Positions 1-13,707 of a DNA stretch of 64,000 nucleotides are shown here, in pieces. Each line of letters begins with the position of its first letter. Position 1 is the stretch's first letter. Origin of the DNA: Henckelia pumila (taxonomy: Eukaryota > Streptophyta > Magnoliopsida > Lamiales > Gesneriaceae); the NCBI RefSeq assembly GCF_033568475.1, contig NC_133120.1, forward strand, positions 89,050,151 to 89,114,150, given 5' to 3'. The notes beneath the pieces were generated by a model. It did not search any database and was not told the origin of the DNA. It was given only the letters and a program-made list of their open reading frames with translations. The translations under genes were made by a program, and so were the position numbers.

Positions 1-1019
1 AGAAAATTAGATAAGGTTGAAAATGATTTCTACAGTAATAGAAATATATAGGGATAAGGGGTTCAAACGGTAAAAAAAAAAAATCAAAAGCCTCTATTTC
101 TCATATCAGACTAAGAATCTCCCCCTAACGGTAACAATTCTCCAACGGATAAAAAAAATCTCTCTAATTAAGGAAATTAAATTTGATTAATTAAGGACAC
201 CCTGAAACTCTTACTTAAGAATATATCAATATTTCCCAAAAATAAATAACTCCACATCGAGTTTTAACTCCACTGAAACATATTCAATCTCAATCAATTC
301 AATTTTCAGCTAGTTGGGCAATTTTTCCAATTTTTGTTCGTCTTTGAACTGTTAACTCTGACCATGATATGATCACAATAAATGCAAAATGCATGACCTA
401 ATTTATGTCTAAAACAGAATGTAATGAGATTAGATAAAAAATGATGCATGCAAAGTGTGTGCAGCACGTGTTAAGCACCAGTATTGGCAACACTTCCCAA
501 CAACACTGTAGTCTTCAAAATATTTTGAACTTTTTCACACTTCCAGAGCCATGTTTTTCTTCTTTTTATTTTGATTCAGAAGTGGTAGCCTGCACACTAA
601 AAGAACGGTCTTCATTGGACTCTTTTAGGTAGCTTTTTCCAATTTTCTTCCGATTTTTGTTTGATTTTCAAGACATTGGTCACTGAAATTTTATCAAACC
701 ATGCTTTTTAATTTTTAAAACCACTTTTCACATGGGACAAGATCATGAAATACACGAACATCCCTCAACTACTTCGTGGTTTAAAGCACTTTTTCATGGC
801 AAGTGTGATCTGAAAATAACTTTGGCAGAAGAACTACAAAGTGTTAGTCAGTATTATCAAACAGTGCAAAATATAGAACATTATGAATATGCAGTATGCC
901 TAAAGTCCTAAAAATGCACATGCATGATTGGTGTTGTCCTTCAGTGTTGGCAACACTTCAGGACAGCAACTGTGAGTGCTTATAAAGAACACATGTTAAG
1001 AGATTTCTTTAAACTGGAG

Positions 1020-4000
1020 AATCTCTCAAAGTTTAATGCTTTTGTAAAAATATCGGCCAGTTGATTATTGGTCTCGATAAACTCCATTTGGATCATGTCC
1101 TTCTCAAATAAATCTCAAATGAAGTGATGTCTTATGTCAATGTGTTTAGTTCGAGAGTGTTGTACTGGGTTTTTTGATATATCTATAGCACTTGAGTTAT
1201 CACAGCACACAATTGGTATTTCACTTTTAAGACCATAGTCTTGCAGCATTTGATTCATCCAAATTAATTGAGAACAGCAACTTCCCGCTGCTACATATTC
1301 GGATTCAGCAGTGGAAAGTGACACACAGTTCTGTTTCCTACTATACCATGACACCAAGTTGTTACTCAAATAAAAACAACCACCCGTGGTGTTTTTTCTT
1401 TCATCAACATCTCCTGCCCAATCAGCATCACTATAGTCTACCAAATTAGTATTGGTTTCGTTAGAGTATCATAGCCCCAAGTCTAAAGTTCCTGCAACAT
1501 ACTTCAAAATTCGTTTTACAGCCTTCATATATGTGACTTTAGGATCAGATTGATATCGGGCATACAAACACACACTGAACATAATATCAGGTCGACTTGC
1601 ACTTAAATACAGCAGACTTCCAATTATATGCTTCTGTACAGAGTGTTGCCAACACTGTCAGCAACACTGTCTTTGCACATTTTTTCATTAGTTCCCATTG
1701 GTGTTTTCATATGTCTAACATGATCAGTACAAAATCTCTTTATCAAATTCTTAGAATATTTGCTTTGACACAAAAAGATTTCATCACTAATTTGTTTCAC
1801 TTGTAAACATAGAAAGTAATTCAATTCTCCTACCATGCTCATTTCAAAGGTAGCAGTCATGCTTTCAACAAAATCATTCACAAGTTTTTGAGATGAAGCA
1901 CAGAAAATTATGTCATCAACATAGATTTGACAAATAAGAATGTTACCTTGTACTTTTTGAACAAAAAGTGTTTTGTCTACCTCACCTCTTTTGAATCCAA
2001 TGTCAAGCAAATATTCTGCGAGCCTTCCATACCAAGCACGAGGTGCTTGTTTCAATCCATATAAGACCTTCTTCAACTTATAAACATGATCAAAATGATT
2101 TGGATCTTCAAATCCATTTGGTTGTCTTACATAAACTTCTTCACTCAAAATTCCATTCAAAAATGCGCTTTTGACATCCATTTGAAAAAGTTTTATCTTC
2201 ATGTGACAAGCAATAGCTAACAGTAATCTAACAGACTCTATTCGGGCTACAGGTGCGAAGGTTTCATCAAAGTCCACCCCCTCAACTTGTGTATACCCTT
2301 GAGCTACTAATCTAGCTTTGTTCCTTACAATATTTCCTGATTCATCAGTTTTGCTCTTAAAAATTCACTTTGTTCCAATGATATTACTATGATCAGGTGG
2401 AGGAACTAAGATCCACACATCATTCCTAACAAATTGTTCAAGTTCTTCATGCATAACATTGACCCAAAACTCGTCTTTTAAAGCTTCACCAATATTTTTT
2501 GGTTCAATACTAGACACAAAGCAAGAATGTCTTACCTGAGAGTATGCGGAAGTCATGCACACTAACCCGCTCATCTTTCGATAATCAACTTTTTCCTTTC
2601 TTTGGGTCTGCATCCTTCCTTGTGCATCTCCTATGATTTGTGAAGTAGGATGGTTTTTTTGAATTTTGCTAGGTACATCATGTCCAGCATCTTGTATTTC
2701 ATCTTCAAAATCATCCTGATCTTCTGTATTCTGTTCATCCATAGTCAGTGTTGGACTCAGTGTTGTGCTGGGTGATTTTTTAGGTGGGACAACACTATTG
2801 ACAACACTGAAATCAGTCTATGGAGTAACAGTATCTAGCAGATCATCAATATGGTCTTCAATTGTTTTCCCTTTCAGATCTGCATAATCATCAAATATCA
2901 CGTTAATAGATTCAATGATAGTTCTAGTTCTCAAGTTAAACACACGATAAGCTCGACTATTCAAAGCATATCCAAGAAATAAACACTTATCGCTTTTTGA
3001 ATCAAATTTAGCCAACTGCATCCTGTCATTCAAAACATAACATATGCATCCAAAAATATGAAAATATTTAAGGTTAGGCCTCTTTCCCATGAGAATTTCA
3101 TAGGAAGTCATAGTAGAACCTTTCCTTAAATACACCCTATTGGATATGTGACAAGCAGTATTTAAAGCCTCAACCCAAAATCTTTTTGCAATATTTTTTG
3201 AGCTTAACATAACCCTTGCCATCTCTTGGAGGGTTCTATTTTTCCTTTCGGCAATGCCATTCTGTTGAGGTGTCTTTGGTGCTGAATATTCATGTGATAT
3301 TCCTTCCTTTTCACAGAATTGCTCAAACAATGAGTTTTCAAATTCCTTACCATGGTCAGTTCGAATCCTGATAACCTTCAAAGCAAACAGATTAGTGATC
3401 TGCTTTATCAATTTTTTGAAAGAATCGAAAGTCTCAGACTTTTCTCTTAAAAAACTTACCCATGAGTACCTTGAAAAGTCATCAACACATACAAATAAAT
3501 ACTTCTTACCTCCACAGCTTTCAACCTCCATAGGTCCCATTAAATCTATGTGTTAGAGTTCAAGACATCGTTTTGTCCCACAATGTTGTAACATTGGATG
3601 TGACACACGAGTTTGCTTACCTTTTTGACAGTCTCCACACACGTATGGAACTCCAGAAGTCAAATTTGGCATCCCACGAACAGCTTCATACTTGCTCAGT
3701 TTCTTCAGAGCTTTGAAGTTAGCATGTCCTAACTTTTGATGCCACAAATTCAAATCATCAACCTTGGTGAATTTACAAGAAATTTCTTCTCCAAGTTGAT
3801 AACAGTTGTCCGATGATCTAGTTCCTATCAAAACACAAGAGTTACTTTTATCAAATACTTGACATAGATTCTTATCAAATTTAACATAAAGATCATCATC
3901 ACAAAGTTGACTAATGCTAATAAGATTGGCATTTAATCCTTCAACATGTAGAACATTGTGAAGCTTAGGCAGTCCTTCTACATTCAATGTGTCTTTTCCA

Positions 4001-6033
4001 ACATTCTTTCCATTAGCTTCTCCTCCATAAGTCACTTTTCCTTTATCCTGTTCAACATAGTCAGAAAGATACTTCTTCAATCCTGTCATGTGGCGTGAAC
4101 TGCCACTGTCGAAGTACCAATGACCTGCAACATTAGTTTTCAAGGAAGTATAAACAACATTACAACTGGATTTAGCTTTTGGTACCCAAACCTTTTTCTC
4201 AGTATTTTTCCTCCTGGCAGTGTTCTGGTTCAGTGTTGGCAACACTGATGACAGCTCTTGCCTGGAATTCCAGTACATATAGTCATACCTGAGTTTGAAA
4301 CAGTAAGGCTTGATGTGACCTTGCTTGTGACAGTAATGACAAACAAACCTACGCTTCCTTTGATTTTTCCTCTGAACAGGAGCTTGTGTCTTCAAAGGAA
4401 TTGGTTTTTCTTTTGGAATTACAGTTGGATTCTTAACAAAGTTATTGTTCTCCTTGACAAAAATAGTTTTTGATGACTCCCCTTCTTCAAACTTGCTATT
4501 ATGAAAGCCTAGACCAGCTCTATCATCTTTTCCCATCATCAGAATTGAATCCAGCTTGGTCTTGCTCGAATTAAACTTTGCAAGAGTTGCATTGGCTCTT
4601 CCAAGCTCTTCTTTAACCTTGCCAAGTTCTAAATCCTTCTTGCTCAGCACAACTTCAAGTCTAGCCACTGAAGCTTTTAGTTCACGGTTCTCCTTTGTTA
4701 AAGCAGAATTTGACTTGTTCCTTACTATCCAATCATTATACAATTCTTCATACATCTTCTGAGCATTATCCCAAGAAAGTTCTACTTCACCAGCTTCTTG
4801 ATTTGAGTCTCCAGAAACAGATGCATTCAGACAGAATAACTTTTGGTCAGTGTTGTGACCAAGTATTGGGACACCTGTGACAACACTGTTTTTCTGCTGT
4901 ACCAGAACTAACAGTGCATTGTGAGTCTCATCATCTCCTTGTTCTGTACCCTCCTCATCTTCATCATTACTTAGGAAAGCACTCATTCCTTTGCGAAGTC
5001 TGGTTGGACACTCATTAGCAAAGTGACCGAAGCCAGTGCACTCATGACACTTCACAGACTCAAACCTCTTTGAGTTATTCAAGGTTTTTCCTTCATTCTG
5101 AAATCGATTTTGACTCTTTGATGGAATGGTATTCTGTTCTGGTCCACCGATTCTTAAGGGTTTTCCAACAGCAGGAGTATTTAAAACTTTGGGCTTCTGA
5201 CCAGGTTTCTTTGAATCTCTCATCCTTTTCAAATAGGTACCAAATTGTTTGGTAAGAAAGGCAATGGAATCATCTCCTAGATCAGACTCGTTTACTCCCT
5301 GTGTCAAATCAACAAAATCATTAGTCGTTAGAAACTTGAAGTGCAATAGACTTACCTTTGTCCTTTTTCCCTACATTCATCTCCAACTCATATGTTCGTA
5401 GTGAACTCATCAATTCATCCAATCTCAGAATTGATGTGTCTTTTGATTCATCAATTGCACAAATCTTCATTTGAAATCTTTCAGGCAGTGATCTCAACAC
5501 TTTGTTCACAAGTCGTTCATTCGAAATAGCATCACCAAGATCAATTGCCTCATTTTCAATCTTCCTCAAGCGACGTTCATAATTATCAATCGTCTCACTT
5601 TCTTCCATTCTCAGATTTTCAAACTGAGTAGTGAGAATCCTTCTTTTGGTTCGACGCACACTATCAGATCCTTCACAGTGCATTTGAAGTTTTTCCAAGA
5701 CCTGTTTAGCACAAACACAATTAGTGACCAGAGAAAATATATTAGAATCAAGAGCAGTGAAAATAGAATTAAGGGCTTTGTTGTTCATATTCGAAGCAGC
5801 AGTTTCTTTGGCATTCCATTCCGTTTCTGGTTTGAGCGGAAAGTCTCCTTCTCCATCAGTTCTTCTTGGTGGATTTCAGCCTTGTAGCACACGTTGCCAT
5901 GCCCTTTCATCAATCGATTTGATGTAAACACGCATCCTGACTTTCCAGATAGCATAGTTGGATCCATCCAAGGTTGGAGGACGTTGAGCAGTTCCTGAAT
6001 AAGGTATTTCCATTGTGATGTCCTGTCAAACAC
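1020..6033 (-). pseudogene. Broken copia gag-pol polyprotein
   Basis: Fragments in order: gag N-terminus (6033-5785, partly in another frame), gag core (5788-5321), a zinc knuckle CHECTGFGHFANEC near 5040, a coiled-coil-like Lys/Glu-rich stretch (about 4740-4560), a second knuckle CHYCHKQGHIKPYC near 4330, protease with D-S-G near 4105, integrase zinc region and core (about 3760-2900), reverse transcriptase with YVDD near 1920, and RNase H ending near 1030. Stops interrupt it at 5876 (TGA where Trp is expected), 3553, 2818, 2365 (TGA at an expected Trp) and 1115 (TGA at an expected Arg), and there is a frameshift near 5330. It cannot make a working polyprotein. Confidence 0.85.
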
Positions 6034-6070
6034 AAAAACAGAATCACACTTAGTATCGTCAAGTGAATGT

Positions 6071-6081
6071 CTCTGACGCCA
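6071..6081 (-). other. Primer-binding site of the copia element
   Basis: Read on the minus strand this is TGGCGTCAGAG, close to the TGGTATCAGAGC that pairs with initiator methionine tRNA in most plant copia elements. It sits directly inside the probable 5' LTR, where reverse transcription would start. Confidence 0.6.
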
Positions 6082-6083
6082 CT

Positions 6084-6838
6084 TGTTAGGTTTGGACAGT
6101 CTAAAATCACAGAAATACCAGAAAACTTTTTGAGTGAGTGTTATCTGTTAGTGTTGTCAACACTTCACGATAACACTGTGCAACAAATTATTTAACTAAT
6201 AGCAAAAGTAAACAATAACACAGATAATTATGCACAAGTATCAAGTACTTGCGCGATGCCTCATGGCGAAATAATCACTAGAAAAATAAAATCAGTTTAC
6301 AAAAACCAACTAGTGATTGTTTTATGAAAAACAATTTTTTCTCAACAAATTGAGAAAATAAAAGACTTCTTAAAAACTAGTAAGAACTAGAATAAAGCAT
6401 CAATAGAAAGTACTAAGCCGAAAAACCAAAGAAACACTTTCTGAACAACACTTCACTCGTGTGTTCTTCAGTGTTTCCAACACTACTCGGCAACACAACG
6501 TAGTAGCGATGAACACTTCAGAAATTCTTCAACGATTGATCTTCAATACTTTAGAATTTCTGCAGTACTTTCTCTATATATTTTGCTCTCTATATTTCAC
6601 TCTCTTCATTATTTTTCGTTGTCTCTCTTAGTCCAAGCACTCCTATAAATAGATCTTCAATATATTTTCATAAATAAAAACCTACAAAGCATGGAAACAA
6701 TATATCATCAGAATCAAATATTTCGAATCAAGATATAACTGATATTATCAATCTTAAAACTTGTTCTAAGAAAGGCAAAACTATAAATATAGAAATTGAA
6801 TGCAATAAGAAAATAATTTAAAAGACATGTGCACAACA
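6084..6838 (-). repeat. Probable 5' LTR of the minus-strand copia element
   Basis: On the plus strand this block starts with TGTTAGG and ends with CACAACA, giving the usual TG...CA ends with short inverted termini. The internal edge lies two bases from a primer-binding site. No second LTR copy is visible in the window, so the outer edge at 6838 is inferred from terminal bases only and could be wrong. The block also carries two copies of the 15-bp palindrome (6150-6164 exact, 6470-6484 with one mismatch). Confidence 0.5.
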
Positions 6839-7810
6839 TGTTCTTTCAGATTGAACCAAATTTAGTAAGAGGAAACGAACCGGGAATAAAACTTAGAGAT
6901 AATTTTTATATCTATTTTATGAAACGTTATTATTTGTACTTGTGTGTGTATACTATATAGTATAATATGTGTAAATACAATATATTTTTATCTCATATTT
7001 ATATTCAAAAATTATCTCGTTATCACTAATCGTTAAAATATCTAACTCTCTCATATCATCATTATGACTTTATCTTGTGATTTCAAATTATATATGACCT
7101 TCTTAATTATATGTGACCTTCTTATCTCTTATAATATGACCTTATCTCTCTAACTTTCATATAATTTTTAAAACTTATCTTATGATCTCAAATTACCTTA
7201 TGACCTCTAATTATATATAGCAACGGAACGCGTGTGTAATATAACAAATAAAAAAATATTAGTTAAACTGAAATTAATTTAAAAATATATTGATTAAGTA
7301 AGTTTTATCATCAAGTTGAAATATACATTGCCCCTAAAATAATTAGAGTGAGAAATTAGTTATTTCCGCCAGATTGTGTAAAAAAAAATTAAAAAAAAAA
7401 AAAAAAAAAAACGAATGCAAGAGTATGATGAAAAATTAAGCTAAGAAATTAGAATACAAGAGGCCAACTTCAGCATTTCCAATTACACTTGAATATGCAT
7501 CAATGTTTATACCTGTTCATTTACATTATATTGCAACTGTTGTGTGTCTATTAATTACATCATTATAAGTAGTAACTCTCAAGGTATACTCATTGATGTT
7601 CAATCCCCACTCATTCTTGCAACTTCTCGCAAGTCCAAAAAATTACCATTCTGCTTGTAAGAGCTCGCCTTAATTTGTTTCAGTGGTTATTCTATCCCGG
7701 CTTCGCTCGACCCGGAATACTACAAATTTATTAACTCAGCGTGTAAGATCGAGCGATTGCAGCTTTCGTGTGAGTGTGTTGCAATTATATATCATGCAAA
7801 TTATTGGCAA
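6839..7810. other. AT-rich spacer between copia element and C2-GRAM gene
   Basis: No gene seen. 7040-7210 is low-complexity sequence with several repeats of a TATGACCTTAT-like word. A poly(A) run lies at about 7381-7411. The part from about 7450 to 7810 directly follows the stop of the minus-strand C2-GRAM gene and probably holds its 3' UTR; the transcript end cannot be placed by eye. Confidence 0.5.
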
Positions 7811-10800
7811 CTATCGAGTTGCTGCCAATAGAATCTCACTCTCCATCATTTGCAGTATTTCCTTGAACCGTTGGGTGAACATGCCAATAACATTCTTCGT
7901 TATTCTCTGCTGAAACGTGGTGCCTTTTAACCACACGACACCTGTATAAATTTCGCACTTGCAAGAATCATGAGCCAAAGAAGAGTTCTTGATCTGGTAT
8001 TTCACATGAACCTGCAAGCATGCCACAGAAATTTTTTGAAAATCACTATTAGCTGTTCTGAAAAGAATAAAAAAGCAATAAATTCTGTCAGCTCCAGGGA
8101 AATTTGATCATACTCGAAAATGATCGCCAAACGGCACATCACGGAGGGTCATGATCTCGTTCACCACCCATCCTCCCTCATTTTCGAGGGGGGATTTTTG
8201 TTGTGTAGACGCAACATCCCCTCCAAAGATCGAGATATGGCGACTAAACTTGTACGAAACCTGTCGCTCTTGAATCTCGGGAGCCACAGGTTCCCATGTC
8301 GTCGTCACATAGTTGAGACAACCGGACTTGGTCATAACTCTGTGTTCCAAGTCTCCTCCGTCAAACATCATCACAAGTGATTTGTTCTGCAACATTAGAC
8401 AAGCAGAGTCCATCAATACATAGAAAAATAAACTCGTAGCAGAAATTTTTTATTGATAAAATATTTACATCCATGGAAAGTTCAGCAGAACAGATCAGAG
8501 ACATCTCCAAATCATCAGCAATAAAGCGCGATCCGGTGTCTTCAAATAAATGTTTTCCATGCTCATCCATCTGTTGTTCCAACAGTATTTCATGTTTCTG
8601 TTCTCTTTCCGACGTTCTTGTTTTCCACAAAGCCATGATTGTCCTTTTTCATCATGTTGTGAATTAGCATATACTATTTTAAGTGAAGAAAATTAGACAA
8701 AATTATATATATATATCCTCAGAATACCTGGACGCTGCATTGAAAGAAACGAAAGAATGAAAGTAGAAATGCAGCCTTCCTTCGTCATCTAAAATCTTTG
8801 CTCCGTGTTTTGCATCGACACCTCGACCCTTGTGCAGAATAATTACAAGAGAGGGGCTTCCAACCGTTGAAAACGATGGTGGAAGCTCCTGAATATCTTC
8901 TATGTCCTCCCAAAGGAAGAAAAATTTTGTTTTGTGACCCAAAAAGTTGGCATAAAACCCAATTATTCGAGCAGAACAAAATAGCCGCCCCTGCAGAAAA
9001 TTAGCTAACACCTCAAACACAATAATGGAAATTCTTGATTACAGGTAGTATGGAACCATTCCATACGAACGAAGAAAACATGTCCACTGTTTATCAAGAT
9101 GAGGGATGTTTCAAAATCTACCACTAATATATGAGTTCGATTTCTCATTCCAAGAAAACGTGCACTACCTGTAACGGCAAACTTCTTTTCAAGGAACATG
9201 TGAAATCATTGATAAGAAATTCTTCAGCGGGCAATCCAAATAATTTCTGAAAGGTTGAATTCTTGTATGGCGACCGAAGTTTTAACTGCGGCCACAAAAC
9301 ATTTGATGCTTCAACACAAATAGTGAGAAAAATCCAATTTCCCATCATTACAATATAAGAAAGGGACCGAACGCACCTTCTTTCCAACCTCTTTCTCCAT
9401 TTTTGCTAGATAATCTGCAATTGTTTCGACCCCGTTATTATTGTACAGAAATATTCTCAAGTGCAGCTTCGACTGTGCAGACTGAGCAAGCTTTCCATTC
9501 AAAGGAATCCACAAGTCTGCCAGTTCAGCAGAAGTGTGTTTCAAAAAATTGATCTCCGCATGCCCAAGAGAAAAAACTTGATCAAATGGGCCATCAAAAT
9601 CAAAAACTTCCACATTGAGCACGGAAGGTGGATCTTCTACAAGATCAAACTCGAGTATCTCTGCATAAATATGTACAAATACATAGCAGCAAATAATAGT
9701 AGCGTGGAAAAACAAGACAAACCGTTTGAAGAGATCTTACCGTTCCATTGAGGACAGAGAGTTTGAAGCTTGACAGAGCTTGTTCTTGTCTTACCATTGC
9801 AAGTGAACACGACGTAAGGATCAGATAACTCCGTAGAGTTCAAAGAAGTTAAATTTGCTCCTTCGATCAAAGCGATGGTTAGAATCCATCCATCACCGTG
9901 TGCTCGAACTCCAGAATCACTTCCTATTAACATTGTAATATCAGAGCATAGAGGGTAAAAGCTTTTCCTTTATATAAATAAAACTGACACACAACATCGG
10001 GTTAATGCACGCCAAAATGTGTAGATATATACAGCTGAAACAGAAGTATATAGAAGAAGATTGAGCTTTATGCCTAAGATATAAATCTTATCATACCAAT
10101 AATTTATTGGTAATAAAACATTTTAACGAGAAAGATAGAAGCCAAAAAGAAATGATGAGCCAAGGGGATTAAGGACAAAGATTTCAGGAAACCTAAGAGT
10201 AATTCCCATGATACACAGTTAAAACATACCTGAGTCCCCAAGATTCACAGAAATCCGATAACATAATTATGGTCCATCTCTCAACATAGAGAGGCATTCT
10301 CAACCAAAATAACAGTATTTTTCACATACAGTAATCCCAAAAATTCAAATCAAGAAAAGGTTACCTCTTCGTAGCCTAGCATCCACAAAATGCATAATCA
10401 TGCCATAAACTCTTTCCAATTGAATAACTATTATTCCACAGGTGATGATTTCTCCAAAACTATCTGGTAAGTCAAGCCCATCGAATTCTAACCCTCTCAG
10501 TTTGTCTCGCTCACAGAGAAGAACATGAATCAAGACGTACAAAACAACGAAAACGGTGGACACAACCGTGAAATTCCAAAAGTATTTCACATTTAACTCC
10601 ATATCAGACCGAAGCCCCGACTCTCGAGTAGCCAAAATGTGATCTTCCCCTGACATATCTGCAGCAGTAACTAATTTAACTTTTCGAGACAGTAAGCTTG
10701 CAAACTGTTCAAAACTCTCTTTCAAGCCTTGCTTCACTCCTCCTTCAATCACGCTTTTCATCATCGTTTTTTGGCCAAAGTTAACAGCCCAAGATACTTC

Positions 10801-12279
10801 AAGACGGGAAGATTCCTCTCCCAAAGACAGAGATGTGCCAGGCATTATCCTATAAAGCAATTCAACCTTGAAAATGGTTCCATATGGGACATCAGGAGTA
10901 CTTACATTAACTGAAACTGCGAATTCTGTCCCACCAGCCGTTACATATTTTTGTTGCTCAGTGGCTTTCACAGCCTTGACTAATTTTGTTGCAGATTTTG
11001 TGTAAGATACAGTTCGTGTCAAACAGAAATCATCTTCAGGTTTACACATCCAAGCTCCCTCGTGAATATCTACCGTACCCTGTAATTCTGACAGCTCGTT
11101 TCGGAAATCAGAATCGGGAGCAAAGAGAATGATATTAAGATCATCGGCAGAGGTCATGTATGTCTGATCCAGAAGAACACCACCTTGAAGAGTCTCCGGA
11201 AGCTCTCCTTTTCCATGCTTGGATTTCATAAGTTCAATTAATTCATGGAAGCTAGAGCTATGATGAGTTTCCTCCAAACAATCTTCCCCTTCTGATGTGC
11301 TGGAAGCTTCAGATGAATTGTCAATTTTCGATGTTTCCTCTGTCTTCACGAATAATTTGTCCAAACGACCAGTTATGGACTTCATCACCGACTTCCCATC
11401 ATGCATCTTTTTAGGCCAAAGGGTGGACGGATAAGAAAATCGAGACCAAGCAGATTTGACCCCTGACTCACTAGAACTATCTTGGTCTCCTTCATGCATG
11501 GAAAGTGAGAGAAGAAGTTTACCTAAGTTCGCACAAGAAAAATTGGCTCATATCCTGTTTAAAATAACATCATCTTTACCAAGGTTCTGGTACTATCCAA
11601 AGGTAAATATAGACAAAACTTCAGCACATTTTTTGAAAATAGCATCCCCTGATTAACATAACATCATCGTATTCTTAATTTAATATGATAAAATAGAGAT
11701 TGAAAACACAAAATCTCAACTTCACCTGATCGCACCCCTGCCTATAGTTTACATAAGTAGTTCTTGAATTCATGGATGTCTAATCTAACCGATTAAAACT
11801 GAACCAAAAACCGCATGAAAATAACTGATGAACACAATACCGGAAGACATATCTAAAAGGTGAGTTAGAAAAGAATGTCGTAGAAATTTCCAAAAGAAAA
11901 TAATGCCTTAACTCAACTCACCACAATCCCCGTCGATTGATTTCACGTTCTTGGACCTGTGAACGGAAAACCAAGTTGGGGGCAGATTCTGATTCTCTTC
12001 CTCTACAATACTCCAAAGAGGAATCTTGACCCGACCCACCAAATTCCCAGTACTGACATTGAAGAATCCTGGTTCATGATCATTATGTTTATACACCGAA
12101 ACCACCAGCTCATCCTGCAAATCATGCACCCCAAACACAAACTCCTCGTTCCAAACCGGGTTCTTGGTATTCTTCAAAACTCTGGTTTTCGACTTAAATT
12201 TCCCAACTTTCAGCTTCAAGTAAGAGTCCTCCACCGCCAAGTCTCTGCCCTCCAACAAATATGCGTGAAGCTTCTTCAT
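7811..12279 (-). CDS. C2 and GRAM domain-containing protein (At5g50170/At1g03370 family)
   Basis: Nine coding exons fit with consistent phase: 12279-11922, 11522-10365, 9923-9741, 9660-9377, 9285-9169, 8990-8728, 8643-8469, 8386-8114 and 8011-7811, giving about 1003 residues, near the usual length of the Arabidopsis relatives (about 1020-1027). Order: N-terminal C2 domain (about 1-110), first VASt domain (about 245-400), a hydrophobic membrane segment (about 435-455), second C2 (about 515-630), GRAM (about 663-790) and second VASt (about 850-990). C2 domains bind membranes, often with calcium; GRAM and VASt domains occur in lipid-transfer proteins at membrane contacts, so a membrane-lipid role is likely but the substrate is unknown. 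The start at MKKLHAYLLEGRDL was chosen because the C2 domain begins there. Most donors are plain GT; exon 7 ends at a GTAAAT donor. Confidence 0.9.
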
Positions 12280-13707
12280 TCCTTTACTTGCCTTGAATAT
12301 TTGAGTGCGTTGTTTCTCGAAAAAACCAAAAAGGTGGGAATAAAAAGCCGAAGCGACAGTTAAATGGGAAAGGGATAGGGGAGATTTGTGTACGAAGCCA
12401 TGAAGAAACGTGGTGAATGGTGACGGTGACACGAAGCTACAACAAAGCAAGAAAATGGGAGTTTCCCATTTAAGATGGTTTGGTATGGTGAAATATGGCA
12501 AAAAAAACCTTTTGAAAAAAGCAATATGCTATTTTTTATGGGTTTTTTTTTAAGTTTTTGTATGGAATTATATATTTTCAAATATTGTGTTAAAAAATAA
12601 TGCTTTTTTTAGTTGGAAAAGGAGATTTTTTTTATAATAGAATTTCGAATCCGAAACTTCATCTCATGCTTGGAACTTTAAACTTTGGTAATAAATGAGC
12701 TACACGTTCTTAAATAATACATGTTATAAATAAGAAAATTTGTGTCAAAAAAAATCATATATGATTCTCATTTCAAAAAATAATAATAATAATTCGGATT
12801 ATGGTGATATACCTTATAAAAGTCATTTTCTTTTCGGAATACTTTTTTTATTTATTAAGTTCGTCTTATTTTTTTAGTACTTTTTAGTTGTATCAACTTG
12901 ACTAGTTTTAATTGATTTGAGCACGACGAAAAGTTGAGAAGAAAGTGTCAACTCAATTGGACGTTTTAAGTAAATTAATCGAGCATGTTGAATAATATTT
13001 TGTAATATAAAGTGCGCCTTTAAATTTTTATGACTATATGATAACTTTAGAGAAGATTAAATCCGATTTTATTGATAAATATTCATCCATAAAATTTATG
13101 ATAATTACTCAAATTGATATGTTTTTCAAACTTTTAGTATGTATATATATAAATATATATTAAGTTAGATGCATCTAACATGAAAAGTTATTATAATAAA
13201 AGTTTTAATATTTTTAGATTAAATTTTAATACAATCTTTCAAATTCAAACAAAAAAAATGATTTAACAAAAAGAAATTAATATATATGTAACTCATTATA
13301 GACACTATTATGCGTGTACATAAAGTCGGGAAAATAGTCTGAAACAAGAAAATATATTTATTCTTCTCTCTTTAAAAAAGTATGTGTATTTCAGTATTTT
13401 ACTCAAACAACTTTCAACTAGCAAATAACACAAGCTCGTGAGCAGTTTGATTTTGGTCAATATTGTTATTTGAATCAATCGACTATGAAAAAATTATGGA
13501 GTTATTCTTATGTGCGAGCAGTTCGATTTTGTTCACTATATTGTTACTTGAATAAATTTTTTTGAAACCGTTATTTGAATAATTGAATGAATCGACTATT
13601 AAAATATTATTGAGGGTCAGAAAAACCTCCCTTCCAATGTGTCTCGTTGTCATATAAACATTAACTTCTGGAAGTTGGAACTCCCAATTTCAATCTCTAC
13701 TCATTTA
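12280..13707. other. AT-rich spacer upstream of the C2-GRAM gene
   Basis: The first few hundred bases above the C2-GRAM start should hold its 5' UTR and promoter, but I see no clear TATA box. The rest is AT-rich with homopolymer runs. No gene, RNA or clear element recognised. Confidence 0.4.

Larger units (their letters stand above)
1..6838 (-). mobile_element. Decayed Ty1/copia LTR retrotransposon, cut by the window edge
   Basis: Reading on the minus strand, the element runs from a probable 5' LTR (6838 down to 6084) through a primer-binding site, gag, protease, integrase, reverse transcriptase and RNase H, in the copia order with integrase before reverse transcriptase. A purine-rich tract (read as AGGGGGAG on the minus strand, plus positions about 117-125) could be the polypurine tract, so the 3' LTR probably lies mostly outside the window. 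Coding is broken by several stops and frameshifts, so this copy is dead. The large gag with two zinc knuckles resembles the SIRE/Maximus branch, but I did not confirm this. I see no separate gene in 127-1020. Confidence 0.85.

Noticed and set aside
441-632. Open frame on the plus strand inside the copia 3' region
   Set aside because: It has no known motif and lies antisense in the non-coding tail of the element, so it looks random.
7040-7130. Possible second LTR end of the first copia element, from a shared CTCATATCA word
   Set aside because: The match to about 100-115 is only nine bases and does not extend on either side.
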